NCBI RefSeq assembly: GCF_015352985.1
Contig: NZ_JACYXF010000018.1
Location: 37,847-101,846, forward strand
DNA: 64,000 nucleotides
DNA from: Noviherbaspirillum malthae
Lineage (GTDB): Bacteria > Pseudomonadota > Gammaproteobacteria > Burkholderiales > Burkholderiaceae_D
Direction of reading: 5' to 3'
Position 1 is the first letter of the stretch, and every line of letters begins with the position of its first letter. Shown piece after piece: positions 43,903 through 52,568 of this stretch. Made by a program: the position numbers and the translations under genes. A model generated the notes under the pieces. The model was not told the DNA's origin and made no database searches. It saw nothing but the letters and a program-made list of their open reading frames with translations.

Positions 43903-45894
43903 TCAGAAGCCTCCCGCCGGTGTCACGACAGCGAAATTCGGCGAGAAGGTATCGAGCATCGTGAACAGGCTGCCGAGGGCGGCGCCGTCGCCCGCCACCT
44001 TGACCGTGCCCTGCTTCAACGCATCGCCGAGCGACTGCCGGGCGGTGCCGATGTCGTCGAGCGCCGCCTTGGTCAGCGTGACGGTGACCGTGGGCTTGTC
44101 ATGCAAGGCGCCCGGCAGGAAGGTCAATGCGGCATTGCTGAGCGTCATCGCATACTTCTCGCCGATATCGGTGAAGACCCAGTTGACGGTCATGGATTTG
44201 CCGGCGGCCTTGTCGGCGTTGAGGCGCACCGAAAGATAGTCGAAGTACATCGGCACCGACATCGCCCGCACCATATCGGCGGATGCGGTGCTCTGCCGCG
44301 GAATGGGAGCAATGCCCTTGCGCAGTTCCTGCGCGCCGGTCAGGTAGGCGTTGCGCCAGGTGCTGTTTTCGGACTGGTAGCCGAGCTGTTCCAGCGCGTC
44401 GGCCTGCAGTTCGCGCGCGGCCTTGTTGTCGGGATCGGCAAACACCAGCTGGTTCACGACCTGCGCAACCCAGCGGTAATCACCCTGCCTGTAGGATGCC
44501 CTCGCCTTTTCCAGCACTGCATCCGGACCGCCCATCCATTCAATCGTCTTGCGCGCCGACTGCACCGGCGGCAGCGGATTGAGGCTGGCCGGATTGCCGT
44601 CGTAGAAGCCGAGATAACGCTGGTACACCGCGCGCACGTTGTGGCTGATGGAGCCGTAGTAGTCGCGCGCATACCAGCGGCTGGCCAGCGGCTCGGGCAG
44701 TTTCTGCAGGCGCTCGGCGATGTCCATCGGCGTGTATCCCTGGTTGGCCAGGCGCAGTGCCTGGTCGTTCAGATAGGCGTACATGTCGCGCTGGTCGCCC
44801 AGGAGCGAGGCAATTTTTTCCTTGCCCCAGGTCGGCCAATGGTGCTGGCCGACGAGGATCTCCGCATCGCGGCCGTAGCGCAGCAGCGTCTGCCCCAGGT
44901 ACGACGACCAGGTCTTCGCATCGCGTACCTTGGCGCCGCGCAGCGTCAGCAGGTTGTGCTGGGTATGCACCGCGTTTTCCGCGATGTTGAGCACGCGCAG
45001 CTGGGGCAGGTAGAGATTCATCTCGGACGGCGCCTCGGTGCCCGGCGTCAGCTGGAACTCGATGTCGATGCCGTCGATGCGGCGGCGTTCGATCGGTTCG
45101 GCAATGGTGTCGTTCGGTGCGATCAGCGTGATGGTGCCGCGCGACAGCCCCTTGCCAAGGCCGGCATCGACCTGGCCGGTCGCCGACTTCGGCAGCAGCG
45201 AGCCGTACATGTATTGTGCGCGGCGGCTCATTGCGTTGCCGGCGAGGACATTCTCGCTCACCGCTTCTTCGAGAAAACCTGACGGCGCAATGACCTTGAC
45301 CTTGCCGGACGCCGCATCGGCCGCATCGATCACCCCCTTGACGCCGCCGAAATGGTCGACATGGCTGTGGGTGTAGATCACGGCCGCCACCGGCTTGCGC
45401 GGACGGTGGCTGTAGTACAGGTCGAGGCCGGCGCGCGCCGTTTCCGCCGACAGCAGCGGATCGATCACGATCAGTCCCGAATCGCCTTCGACGATGGTCA
45501 TGTTGGCCAGATCCATGCCCCGGATCTGGAAAACACGCTCGGTGACCTTGAACAGGCCGGCCGCGTTGTTGAGGCGTGCCTGGCGCCACAGGCTGGGATT
45601 GACGGTAGGCGGCGCTTCCGCGTTCGATTCGAAGCCGTAGGCGCGGCCGTCCCATACCGTGCGGCCATCGGCTGCGGTGAGAACGGGCGACGCCGGCGCC
45701 GCGATGAAGCCGCGCTGCGCATCCTCGAACGCCTGCATGTCGGCGAAAGGCAGGCGGCCCAGCCAGGCGCGGTTGGATTCCGCAGTCGCTGGTTCGGCGG
45801 GCCGGCCTTCGGCGACAGCAACATTCGGGTTGGCGAACAGGGCGACGAGCGCGATGGACAATGCAGCCGTTGCAGTCAGGCGAAATGGAATCAT
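43903..45894 (-). CDS. Secreted alkyl sulfatase, metallo-beta-lactamase fold (SdsA1/YjcS/BDS1 family)
   Basis: 663 residues from ATG at 45894. A signal peptide covers about residues 1-28. The Zn motif THSHVDHFGG is at 175-184; NIAENAVHTQHNL and LVGQHHWPTWG supply further ligands and the family-specific sulfate-binding context. A helical dimerisation part (about 400-520) and an SCP2-like C-terminal lobe (about 540-660) complete the three-domain plan. The enzyme cleaves alkyl sulfates such as SDS to alcohol and sulfate. It follows the PhoD-like gene by 22 bases, in one operon. Confidence 0.92.
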   Translation of the reverse strand: MIPFRLTATAALSIALVALFANPNVAVAEGRPAEPATAESNRAWLGRLPFADMQAFEDAQRGFIAAPASPVLTAADGRTVWDGRAYGFESNAEAPPTVNPSLWRQARLNNAAGLFKVTERVFQIRGMDLANMTIVEGDSGLIVIDPLLSAETARAGLDLYYSHRPRKPVAAVIYTHSHVDHFGGVKGVIDAADAASGKVKVIAPSGFLEEAVSENVLAGNAMSRRAQYMYGSLLPKSATGQVDAGLGKGLSRGTITLIAPNDTIAEPIERRRIDGIDIEFQLTPGTEAPSEMNLYLPQLRVLNIAENAVHTQHNLLTLRGAKVRDAKTWSSYLGQTLLRYGRDAEILVGQHHWPTWGKEKIASLLGDQRDMYAYLNDQALRLANQGYTPMDIAERLQKLPEPLASRWYARDYYGSISHNVRAVYQRYLGFYDGNPASLNPLPPVQSARKTIEWMGGPDAVLEKARASYRQGDYRWVAQVVNQLVFADPDNKAARELQADALEQLGYQSENSTWRNAYLTGAQELRKGIAPIPRQSTASADMVRAMSVPMYFDYLSVRLNADKAAGKSMTVNWVFTDIGEKYAMTLSNAALTFLPGALHDKPTVTVTLTKAALDDIGTARQSLGDALKQGTVKVAGDGAALGSLFTMLDTFSPNFAVVTPAGGF

Positions 45895-45916
45895 GGTCGG
45901 ATACCGGTGTTCAGTG

Positions 45917-47602
45917 TCATGTGCGCGGCCGGGTGATCTCGACCACATCGTAAGGCTGCAGCGTGCGGATGGCATCGAAGGGATCCGGTTCGCGCCAGGC
46001 GAACAGATGACAGACCAGCTTGTCCGGCGTGACATCGATGATGCTGAAGCCATTCTTTTCCATCGGCCGCGCATTGCGCTCCAGCGTCAATGCGCCGGGC
46101 GCGGCTGGCCCCAGCCCGCGCGGGCCGCTCGGCCAGCCCGCCATGCCGGTGCCCAGCGGTCCATTAAGGATGAGGTTGATGGGATTGGCGCGCATGTCGA
46201 GTTCGCCGCTCTTGAGCAGGCGGTCCCAGCCGGTCGCATGCAGGTCGCCCGACATCATGACGGCGGCGCGCTGCTGCTGCGTGAGCGCGCCGGCGATGCG
46301 CTGGTGCTGCTGATACCAGCCCGATTGCCACATGTACTTCTGCTTGTCGGTGCTCAGGCGCAGGTTGCTGCCGCGCACGCCGCCGAAGCGCTGCGATACC
46401 GTGCTCGCCGCAGCCGCCATGGTTTCGTCGGACACCACCACATCCGGATACCATTCGCGCCACTTGCCGGCGGACCAGCCGAACGGCGTCGACGGCATGT
46501 GCACGAGGTGACGGGCATCCGATGTGCGTGTACGGTCGAGCAGCCACTTCTCCGCCTCGGGCGGAATGAGTCCTGCATGGCGGTCCTTGAGGTTCATGTA
46601 GCGGCCGCAGTCGTACATCAGCACCTCGAGCAGCTTGCCGTAGCGCAGCGTGCCGAAGCATTCCGACAGACCCGGCCCCCGGTCTCCCGCGCCAGTGCCG
46701 GGCAGCATCGCGGAGCGGGTGGCATCCGGCAGGAATTGCGGGTAATACATGTCCTGCACGGTGCGGCCGAGACTCAGATCGAAATGATCGGGCGGGAAAG
46801 TAATGAAGTTGTCTTCCGCCTCGTCGTTCTCGAAATAGTCGTGGTCGTCCATCATGAAGAACACCGGCGTGGAACGCAGCCGCGTTCCGTACAGGTGAGC
46901 GATCTGCGGATCGACCACCGTGCGCAATATGCGTTCGTTGTCGGTGCCCAGCACCGGCAGGCTGGTGTCGAACATGCCGATGTTCTTGTAGAAGTCGGTC
47001 GCCGCCTTGCGGATGCCGGGATTATTGCTTTCCAGCCAGGTTCGCTGGTCCTGGTAGACATGGTCGCCGTTGGCGATGACGGCATCGGGCTGGAATGCGA
47101 GCCCGCGCTCCAGCAGCGCATGCCGGATCGCGAGCGAGCGGAATACTTCCATGCCGCCGGGTCCCTTCGCCTCCGGATCGCCGCCGGCACAGGTATAGAC
47201 CAGCAGGCGCACGCGGTCCGGCGACGCATCCGGCTTGGGAAAAGTCTTGAGCGGCCAGGGAGAGCACAGTCCCCTGCCCTTGCTGTCGAGGATCTGCAGG
47301 GTGTAACCGGTATCGGCCCGCAGGCCCGCCGCATCGAACTGCCAGAAGCGGCCGAGGCTGTCGGAACGGCGGCCCTTGACCGTGCGCCCGCCCACACGCA
47401 GCTGCGGTGCATCTTTCAGCGGCTGCTGGAACGAGGCTTTCAGCAATACGCGCTCATGATTTGCCGTCGGCAACAGGTGAACGACTTCGCCGGCACTCCA
47501 ATCGTCCTGTGCAAGCGCTTCATTGGCAAAAGGCAAGCCTGTGCTGGCAACGAGCGCGGCGCTCGTCTGCAGGAATTGGCGGCGCGTGAAAGATTTCGGC
47601 AT
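45917..47602 (-). CDS. PhoD-family alkaline phosphatase/phosphodiesterase, Tat-exported
   Basis: 561 residues. The N-terminus KSFTRRQFLQTSAALVAST is a Tat signal (RRxFL), so it is folded and metal-loaded before export. The metallophosphatase core has NGDHVYQDQ, MMDDHDYFEND and MMSGDLHATGWDR. PhoD enzymes (Fe/Ca) release phosphate from mono- and diesters outside the membrane. It is first in an operon with the alkyl sulfatase, suggesting joint scavenging of sulfate and phosphate esters or of a sulfo/phospho-surfactant. The divergent LysR gene is the likely regulator. Confidence 0.9.
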   Translation of the reverse strand: MPKSFTRRQFLQTSAALVASTGLPFANEALAQDDWSAGEVVHLLPTANHERVLLKASFQQPLKDAPQLRVGGRTVKGRRSDSLGRFWQFDAAGLRADTGYTLQILDSKGRGLCSPWPLKTFPKPDASPDRVRLLVYTCAGGDPEAKGPGGMEVFRSLAIRHALLERGLAFQPDAVIANGDHVYQDQRTWLESNNPGIRKAATDFYKNIGMFDTSLPVLGTDNERILRTVVDPQIAHLYGTRLRSTPVFFMMDDHDYFENDEAEDNFITFPPDHFDLSLGRTVQDMYYPQFLPDATRSAMLPGTGAGDRGPGLSECFGTLRYGKLLEVLMYDCGRYMNLKDRHAGLIPPEAEKWLLDRTRTSDARHLVHMPSTPFGWSAGKWREWYPDVVVSDETMAAAASTVSQRFGGVRGSNLRLSTDKQKYMWQSGWYQQHQRIAGALTQQQRAAVMMSGDLHATGWDRLLKSGELDMRANPINLILNGPLGTGMAGWPSGPRGLGPAAPGALTLERNARPMEKNGFSIIDVTPDKLVCHLFAWREPDPFDAIRTLQPYDVVEITRPRT

Positions 47603-47754
47603 GAGAGTCTCCTGTTGTCATGGCTGCGTGGCACTGCGCCGCGGCCTGCTATTCGTGTCCGGCGGTTCCACCGTGTTTTCCAGAACTATGGAGCCCGCCA
47701 GCCATGAAGTAAAATAACTCCAACCGCAACACCCATAACCGAAAGGAATGGCTA

Positions 47755-48642
47755 ATGCTGAGCGACGACGTCGACTATTTTCTTTCCCTTGCCGCTTCCG
47801 GCACTTTCACGCGCACAGCCGAGCGGCTGGGGATCTCGCAGCCGGCATTGAGCAAGGCCATTCAGCGGCTTGAAAAGAAGATGGGCGTGAAGCTGCTCAT
47901 CCGCACGGTGCGCGGCGTCGAGCTGACCGATGCGGGACGCGCGCTGCATCTGCGCCTGCAATCGGTATCGCGCGACATCGACAACGCAATGCAGGAAGCC
48001 CGCGACCTCGGCGGGAACCAGGCGGGGCTTCTGCGGGTGGGGATTACGCCGGCCACCACCGATTTCGCAATCCGTGCCCTGCTGCCGCAGCTGATCACGG
48101 AACGTCCTGCGGCGCACATCAGCTTCACCACCGCATTCAGTGCCGTACTGGTCGATGCCGTCAGCCGCCGCGAGGTTGACTTTGCGGTCTGCCCGATCCC
48201 GGAACACGTCGCAGCGCCGCTCGAGCATGAACTGCTGTATGAAGATCCTGTGGCGCTGATGCTCAACCGGACGCATCCACTCGCAAAGCGCCGGAAGCTG
48301 CCGCTGGAGGAACTGGTGAAATATCCATGGGCCGGCACGCGCAGGCATGAACTGACGCGCTCTCAGATGGAGCGCGTCCTTTCGGCGCAAGGCTTGCCGC
48401 GGCCGCGCATGGTGGTGGAAGCGGATACCTTGAACGGCTTGATCATGATCGTCTCGCAGACGCAGTTGCTCAGCATGATCAATACGCGCGGCGTACGGCC
48501 TGAAGCTCTGCCCGACAATGTGATCATGCGTCCGGCGATGATAGAAGGACTGGACCGGCAGATCGGGATTGTCCGGCGTGCGGGGTATGCATCGCCGATT
48601 GCGGAGCGGGCGCAGGAGTTGATCCGGGTGGCGGCGCAGTAG
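47755..48642 (+). CDS. LysR-family regulator
   Basis: 295 residues; AAAGGAATGG precedes the ATG. DYFLSLAASGTFTRTAERLG and SQPALSKAIQRLEKKMG form the HTH; the effector domain has LLRVGITPATTDF. It is divergent from the phosphatase/sulfatase operon with a 152-base gap, the usual arrangement for a LysR activator of that operon. Confidence 0.92.
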   Translation: MLSDDVDYFLSLAASGTFTRTAERLGISQPALSKAIQRLEKKMGVKLLIRTVRGVELTDAGRALHLRLQSVSRDIDNAMQEARDLGGNQAGLLRVGITPATTDFAIRALLPQLITERPAAHISFTTAFSAVLVDAVSRREVDFAVCPIPEHVAAPLEHELLYEDPVALMLNRTHPLAKRRKLPLEELVKYPWAGTRRHELTRSQMERVLSAQGLPRPRMVVEADTLNGLIMIVSQTQLLSMINTRGVRPEALPDNVIMRPAMIEGLDRQIGIVRRAGYASPIAERAQELIRVAAQ

Positions 48643-48680
48643 CCCAGGCATAATCGCCGCAATCCGTCGAGATGGGAGAC

Positions 48681-48800
48681 TCTCCCCCTCGCCCGCAGGC
48701 GGAATAGGGGCTGGGGGTGACGGAGATTGTCAAGACCTGAGGAGGCTTTGCTACTTCCCTCATCCCCAACCCTTCTCCCGCCTGCGGGAGAAGGGAGTCT
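48681..48800. repeat. Dispersed intergenic repeat, copy C
   Basis: Two inverted half-elements. A degenerate first hairpin (CCCTCGCCCGCAGGCGGAATAG) is simplified here to CGCCCGCAGGCGG; the second half is CCCTCATCCCCAACCC followed by the perfect hairpin TCTCCCGCCTGCGGGAGA. It occupies the gap between a LysR stop and the acetyltransferase stop. Confidence 0.8.
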
Positions 48801-48873
48801 TTCAAGGTTTGTACGTTCTGCTGGTCATTGAAAGTCTGGCCGCAACCGTGAATTGCACTATGAACCATTGCCC

Positions 48874-49434
48874 TCACTGATCGATCTCCCTCAGTACGAC
48901 GCACGGATTACCCGCAGCAAATACACCATCCGGAACATCCTTGGTCACCACGCTACCGGCACCAATAACCGATCGATTCCCGATGCGCACTCCAGGGCAA
49001 ATGATCGCCCCGCCTCCGACCCAGACATCATCGCCAATCTCGATTGCCCTGCCGAGCTCCAACCCGGTTTGTCGCTCGTCCGCAGACAAGGGATGTGTCG
49101 CCGTATAGATCTGCACGGCCGGACCGAACAATACACGCGACCCGATCTTCACCTGCGCCACATCGAGAACGACGCAATTGAAATTGAAGAAGACTTTGTC
49201 GCCGAGAACGATGTTGCTTCCGTAATCGCAGTAGAACGGAGGCTCTATCCAGACGCCCGTTCCTGATGAGGGAATGAGCTCCTTGACGATGCGGCTGCGC
49301 TCCTCGACCTGGTCATCACGGGTATCGTTCAATGCCTTGAATAGCAAGCGGGCATGGCGGCGTTCTTGGGACAGCTGCTGATCGAGCGGATCGTACAGTT
49401 CTCCGTCAAGCATTTTTTCCTTTTCTGTCTTCAT
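48874..49434 (-). CDS. Sugar O-acetyltransferase (maltose/galactoside acetyltransferase type)
   Basis: 186 residues from ATG at 49434 (AAGGAAAA upstream). KEKMLDGELYDPLDQQLSQE is the Mac N-terminal helix domain; the left-handed beta-helix has hexapeptide rows (NIVLGDKVFFNFNCVVLD, VKIGSRVLFGPAVQIYTATH, with catalytic His in TATHPL). It transfers acetyl from acetyl-CoA to a sugar hydroxyl. It is divergent from the flavohemoglobin gene; a functional link is not evident. Confidence 0.92.
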   Translation of the reverse strand: MKTEKEKMLDGELYDPLDQQLSQERRHARLLFKALNDTRDDQVEERSRIVKELIPSSGTGVWIEPPFYCDYGSNIVLGDKVFFNFNCVVLDVAQVKIGSRVLFGPAVQIYTATHPLSADERQTGLELGRAIEIGDDVWVGGGAIICPGVRIGNRSVIGAGSVVTKDVPDGVFAAGNPCVVLREIDQ

Positions 49435-49569
49435 GATTTTTCCTTGGGCGTTTTCCGGCAACGGCTTGCAACCTTCTTGCTGAAGACAACGATGACAGGC
49501 AAGTAGACAAATCGATATCCGTCGCGTTCGCCATTCCGAATTTGAAAACCGCGAAACGATGCAAATTTA

Positions 49570-49592
49570 AAGATGCTTTATTTATGCATCTT
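49570..49592. promoter_or_regulatory. NsrR-type nitric-oxide operator
   Basis: AAGATGC (49570-49576) and GCATCTT (49586-49592) are perfect inverted arms with a 9-bp A+T-rich spacer. This matches the NsrR consensus (AAGATGCATTT and its inverse). It lies in the 315-base gap between the acetyltransferase and flavohemoglobin starts, 158 bases before the latter; no gene is seen in that gap. Confidence 0.75.
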
Positions 49593-49749
49593 TGATAGAA
49601 TCGCGGCAAAGACAGCAAAGGCATTCGTGCCGTTAGGCGTTACATGTCGTTCACCCTCAAGGCGTCGACATTGCGAAGTCATGACGGCAGCTCAATGCCT
49701 TCTTTTTTGCCCATAAACAGCATTCAATTTGTATATTTAAGGGGAAATC

Positions 49750-50946
49750 ATGATCTCAGCCGAAGCACGCCCGTATATCGATGCCAGCGTTCCCGTTCTG
49801 CGCGAACACGGCACCACCATTACGCGCACGTTCTACAGCAGCATGTTTGCCGCGCATCCCGAACTGACGAACCTGTTCAACATGGGCAACCAGGCAAACG
49901 GCGCTCAGCAGAACTCGCTCGCTGCAGCCGTTTTCGCCTACGCTGCGAACATCGGCAATCCGGGTGCGCTCGGCCCGGTGGTCAGCCGCATCGTCCACAA
50001 GCATGTGTCGGTCGGCATCCGTGCGGATCATTACCCTATCGTCGGCCGCTACCTGCTCGGCGCGATCCAGAAAACACTCGGTGACGCTGCCACCGCGCCG
50101 CTGCTGTCGGCATGGGACGAAGCCTACAATGCATTGGCAAAACTGCTGATCGAAACGGAAAAGAATTTGTATGCCGACGCCGGCGTAGCACCGGGTGCGC
50201 TGCGCGACATGCGCGTGCTCGAAGTCACCAGGCAGTCCGACGATGTCGTCTCTTACGTGCTGCAACCGGTCGACGGCAAGCCCGCGCCGCAATTCAAGCC
50301 GGGCCAGTATGTGAGCGTGCGCGCCGATCTCGGCGATGGCCGGCAGCAGTTGCGCCAGTACAGCCTGTCCGATGCGCCGGCTTCCGATCGTCTGCGCATC
50401 TCGGTCAAGCGGGAGCGCGGCGATACCGCAACCCCGGCCGGCGAAGTATCGAACTGGATACATCGCAATATCGAGCGCAACAGTGTGATCGCGGTTTCGC
50501 ATCCCTTCGGCGACTTCACGCCGGATACCGAATCGGACAAGCCGATCGTGCTGCTGTCGGCCGGCGTCGGCATCACGCCGATGATCTCGGTGCTGAACCG
50601 TATCGCACAGGTGCAGCCGGCAAGACGCGTGGTGTTTGCGCACGCGGCACGCAGCGAAGCGCTGCATGCGCATCGCGCCGATGTGGCAGCAGCGCAGAAG
50701 CGCATGCCGAACCTTGCGGTGGCGACCTTCCATGAATCAGCAGGCGCCAAGGGTAAAGGCATTCATGAAGGATTGATGGACATTTCCAAGCTTCCGGCAT
50801 GGGCGCGCGAAGAGACCGATGTCTATCTCTGCGGTCCGATCGGGTTCATGCAGGCGCAATGGAAGGCATTGATTGAAGCCGGCGTGCCGGCGAACCGCCT
50901 GCATCGCGAAGTGTTTGGTCCGGAACTGCTGGATCATCTGCTGTAA
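49750..50946 (+). CDS. hmp: Flavohemoglobin, nitric oxide dioxygenase
   Basis: 398 residues, full length. A globin domain (about 1-140) with the proximal-His region VSRIVHKHVSVGI, then an FAD domain (LRQYSLSDAP) and an NAD domain (LLSAGVGITPMISVLNRIA) ending EVFGPELLDHL. The enzyme uses NADH and O2 to convert NO to nitrate in the cytoplasm. AAGGGG lies before the ATG. An NsrR-type palindrome upstream indicates derepression by NO. Confidence 0.96.
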   Translation: MISAEARPYIDASVPVLREHGTTITRTFYSSMFAAHPELTNLFNMGNQANGAQQNSLAAAVFAYAANIGNPGALGPVVSRIVHKHVSVGIRADHYPIVGRYLLGAIQKTLGDAATAPLLSAWDEAYNALAKLLIETEKNLYADAGVAPGALRDMRVLEVTRQSDDVVSYVLQPVDGKPAPQFKPGQYVSVRADLGDGRQQLRQYSLSDAPASDRLRISVKRERGDTATPAGEVSNWIHRNIERNSVIAVSHPFGDFTPDTESDKPIVLLSAGVGITPMISVLNRIAQVQPARRVVFAHAARSEALHAHRADVAAAQKRMPNLAVATFHESAGAKGKGIHEGLMDISKLPAWAREETDVYLCGPIGFMQAQWKALIEAGVPANRLHREVFGPELLDHLL

Positions 50947-51039
50947 CGACCTGCTGTAATCGGTCGGTTCTTCGGACCAAGGGGATTGGTGCAGGCGCGG
51001 AGGCCTGCACTATCTGATACCAGAACAGTATTGCTTGAA

Positions 51040-52470
51040 CTACACCGTCTGCTCCCACACCTCCGCTATCCTCAACAGGTTCGTCGTTCCCGATTCCGCG
51101 AACGGCATGCCCGCCGCAATCGCCACCAGATCTCCAGGACGCGCGAACTGCTCGCGCAAGGCCGTCTTGCATGCGGCCGCCACCATCTCGTCTACACTGC
51201 GCACATCAGGACTCACCGTCGTATGCACGCCCCACGCCAGCGCCAGCTTGCGCGCGGTGGACAAATGCGGCGTGATGCTCAGGATGGGCGCGGCCGGCCG
51301 TTCACGTGCCGCGCGCAGGCTGGTGTGGCCGGATGTCGTATAGGTGATGGTGACCTGCGCGCCGATGATCTGGGTGACGCTGCGCAGCGCCGAGCAGATG
51401 GCGTCGCCGCGCGTCGGCAGCGGCTCGCCGCGATGGGCGTCGATCACGCTGCGGTACTGCGGATCGCGCTCGACCTCGGTGATGATGCGGTCCATCATCG
51501 CCACTGCCTGCACCGGATAGGCGCCGCTCGCCGATTCGGCCGACAGCATGACCGCATCGGCGCCGTCGTAGATCGCGGTGGCCACGTCCGATGCCTCGGC
51601 CCGGGTCGGCACCGGCGCGGAAATCATGGATTCCAGCATTTGCGTGGCAATCACCACCGGCTTGCCCTGCCTGCTGCAGCTGCGCAGGATGCGCTTCTGC
51701 ACGCCTGGCACCCGCTCCGGCGGCAGTTCCACGCCGAGATCGCCGCGCGCTACCATCACGGCGTCCGCCGCTTGAACGATGTCTTCCAGCCGGTCGAGCG
51801 CAGCCGGTTTTTCCAGCTTGGCCAGCAAACCGGCGCGGCCCTGTATCAATTCGCGCGCCTGCAGCAAGTCTTCCGGGCGCTGCACGAACGACAGCGCGAT
51901 CCAGTCGACACCGAGCGCCAGCGCGAACTCCAGGTCGCGCCTGTCCTTCTCCGTCAGCGCGGGAATCGGCAGCACCACGTCCGGCACATTGACGCCCTTG
52001 CGGTCGGACAGCACGCCGCCGGTGACCACCTTCGTGAAGATGGCGTCGCCGTCGCTGTCCAGGACCTGCAATTTCAGCTTGCCGTCGTCGAGCAGCAGGG
52101 ACTGCCCTGCCGATATCACCTCGAACAATTCCGGATGCGGCAGGCAGACGCGCTGCCGGCTGCCCGGCGCGGGATTGCGGTCGAGCCGGAATTCATCGCC
52201 CGCCGCCAACGTCACGCGCCCTTCCGCAAACTGGCCGATGCGCAGCTTCGGCCCCTGCAGATCGGCCAGGATGGCGATCGGCCTGCCCACGCTGCGCTCG
52301 ACCTCACGCACGATGTCGTAGCGGGCGCGATGGTCTTCATGGGTGCCGTGGCTGAAATTGAAGCGGAATACATCCGCGCCGGCCTCGAACAATGCCTGTA
52401 TCGCTTCCTTGCCGGAACTGGCAGGGCCGAGGGTGGCCAGAATTTTTGCCTTGCGTTGACGTCGGGTCAT
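51040..52470 (-). CDS. pyk: Pyruvate kinase
   Basis: 476 residues from ATG at 52470. RRQRKAKILATLGPASS and FRFNFSHGTHEDH bind nucleotide and phosphate; AKLEKPAALDRL carries the catalytic Lys; MVARGDLGVELPPERVPGVQ binds the divalent metal; GADAVMLSAESASG and a C-terminal alpha/beta domain complete the fold. It converts phosphoenolpyruvate to pyruvate with ATP formation. It lies downstream of the glyoxylate genes, whose glycerate-2-phosphate product reaches it through enolase; an intrinsic terminator precedes it. Confidence 0.95.
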   Translation of the reverse strand: MTRRQRKAKILATLGPASSGKEAIQALFEAGADVFRFNFSHGTHEDHRARYDIVREVERSVGRPIAILADLQGPKLRIGQFAEGRVTLAAGDEFRLDRNPAPGSRQRVCLPHPELFEVISAGQSLLLDDGKLKLQVLDSDGDAIFTKVVTGGVLSDRKGVNVPDVVLPIPALTEKDRRDLEFALALGVDWIALSFVQRPEDLLQARELIQGRAGLLAKLEKPAALDRLEDIVQAADAVMVARGDLGVELPPERVPGVQKRILRSCSRQGKPVVIATQMLESMISAPVPTRAEASDVATAIYDGADAVMLSAESASGAYPVQAVAMMDRIITEVERDPQYRSVIDAHRGEPLPTRGDAICSALRSVTQIIGAQVTITYTTSGHTSLRAARERPAAPILSITPHLSTARKLALAWGVHTTVSPDVRSVDEMVAAACKTALREQFARPGDLVAIAAGMPFAESGTTNLLRIAEVWEQTV

Positions 52471-52531
52471 GTTGCTTCCAAACGGGTAAAAGAGGGCCTG
52501 CTCCCGGCGAGGGCCGGAAGTGGCGGGTTGA

Positions 52532-52560
52532 CAAAGAAAAAGTCCGGCGGCTGCCGGACC
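52532..52560 (-). terminator. Intrinsic terminator between glycerate kinase and pyruvate kinase
   Basis: On the minus strand GTCCGGC, loop AGCC, GCCGGAC, then TTTTTCTTT (plus-strand arms 52542-52548 and 52553-52559). It begins within 10 bases of the glycerate kinase stop, so pyk is either read through or has its own promoter in the following ~60 bases. Confidence 0.85.
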
Positions 52561-52568
52561 GGTCATGC

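Noticed and set aside
49644..50084. Small leader gene in front of flavohemoglobin
   Set aside because: It overlaps hmp in another frame for most of its length and has no family pattern or ribosome site.
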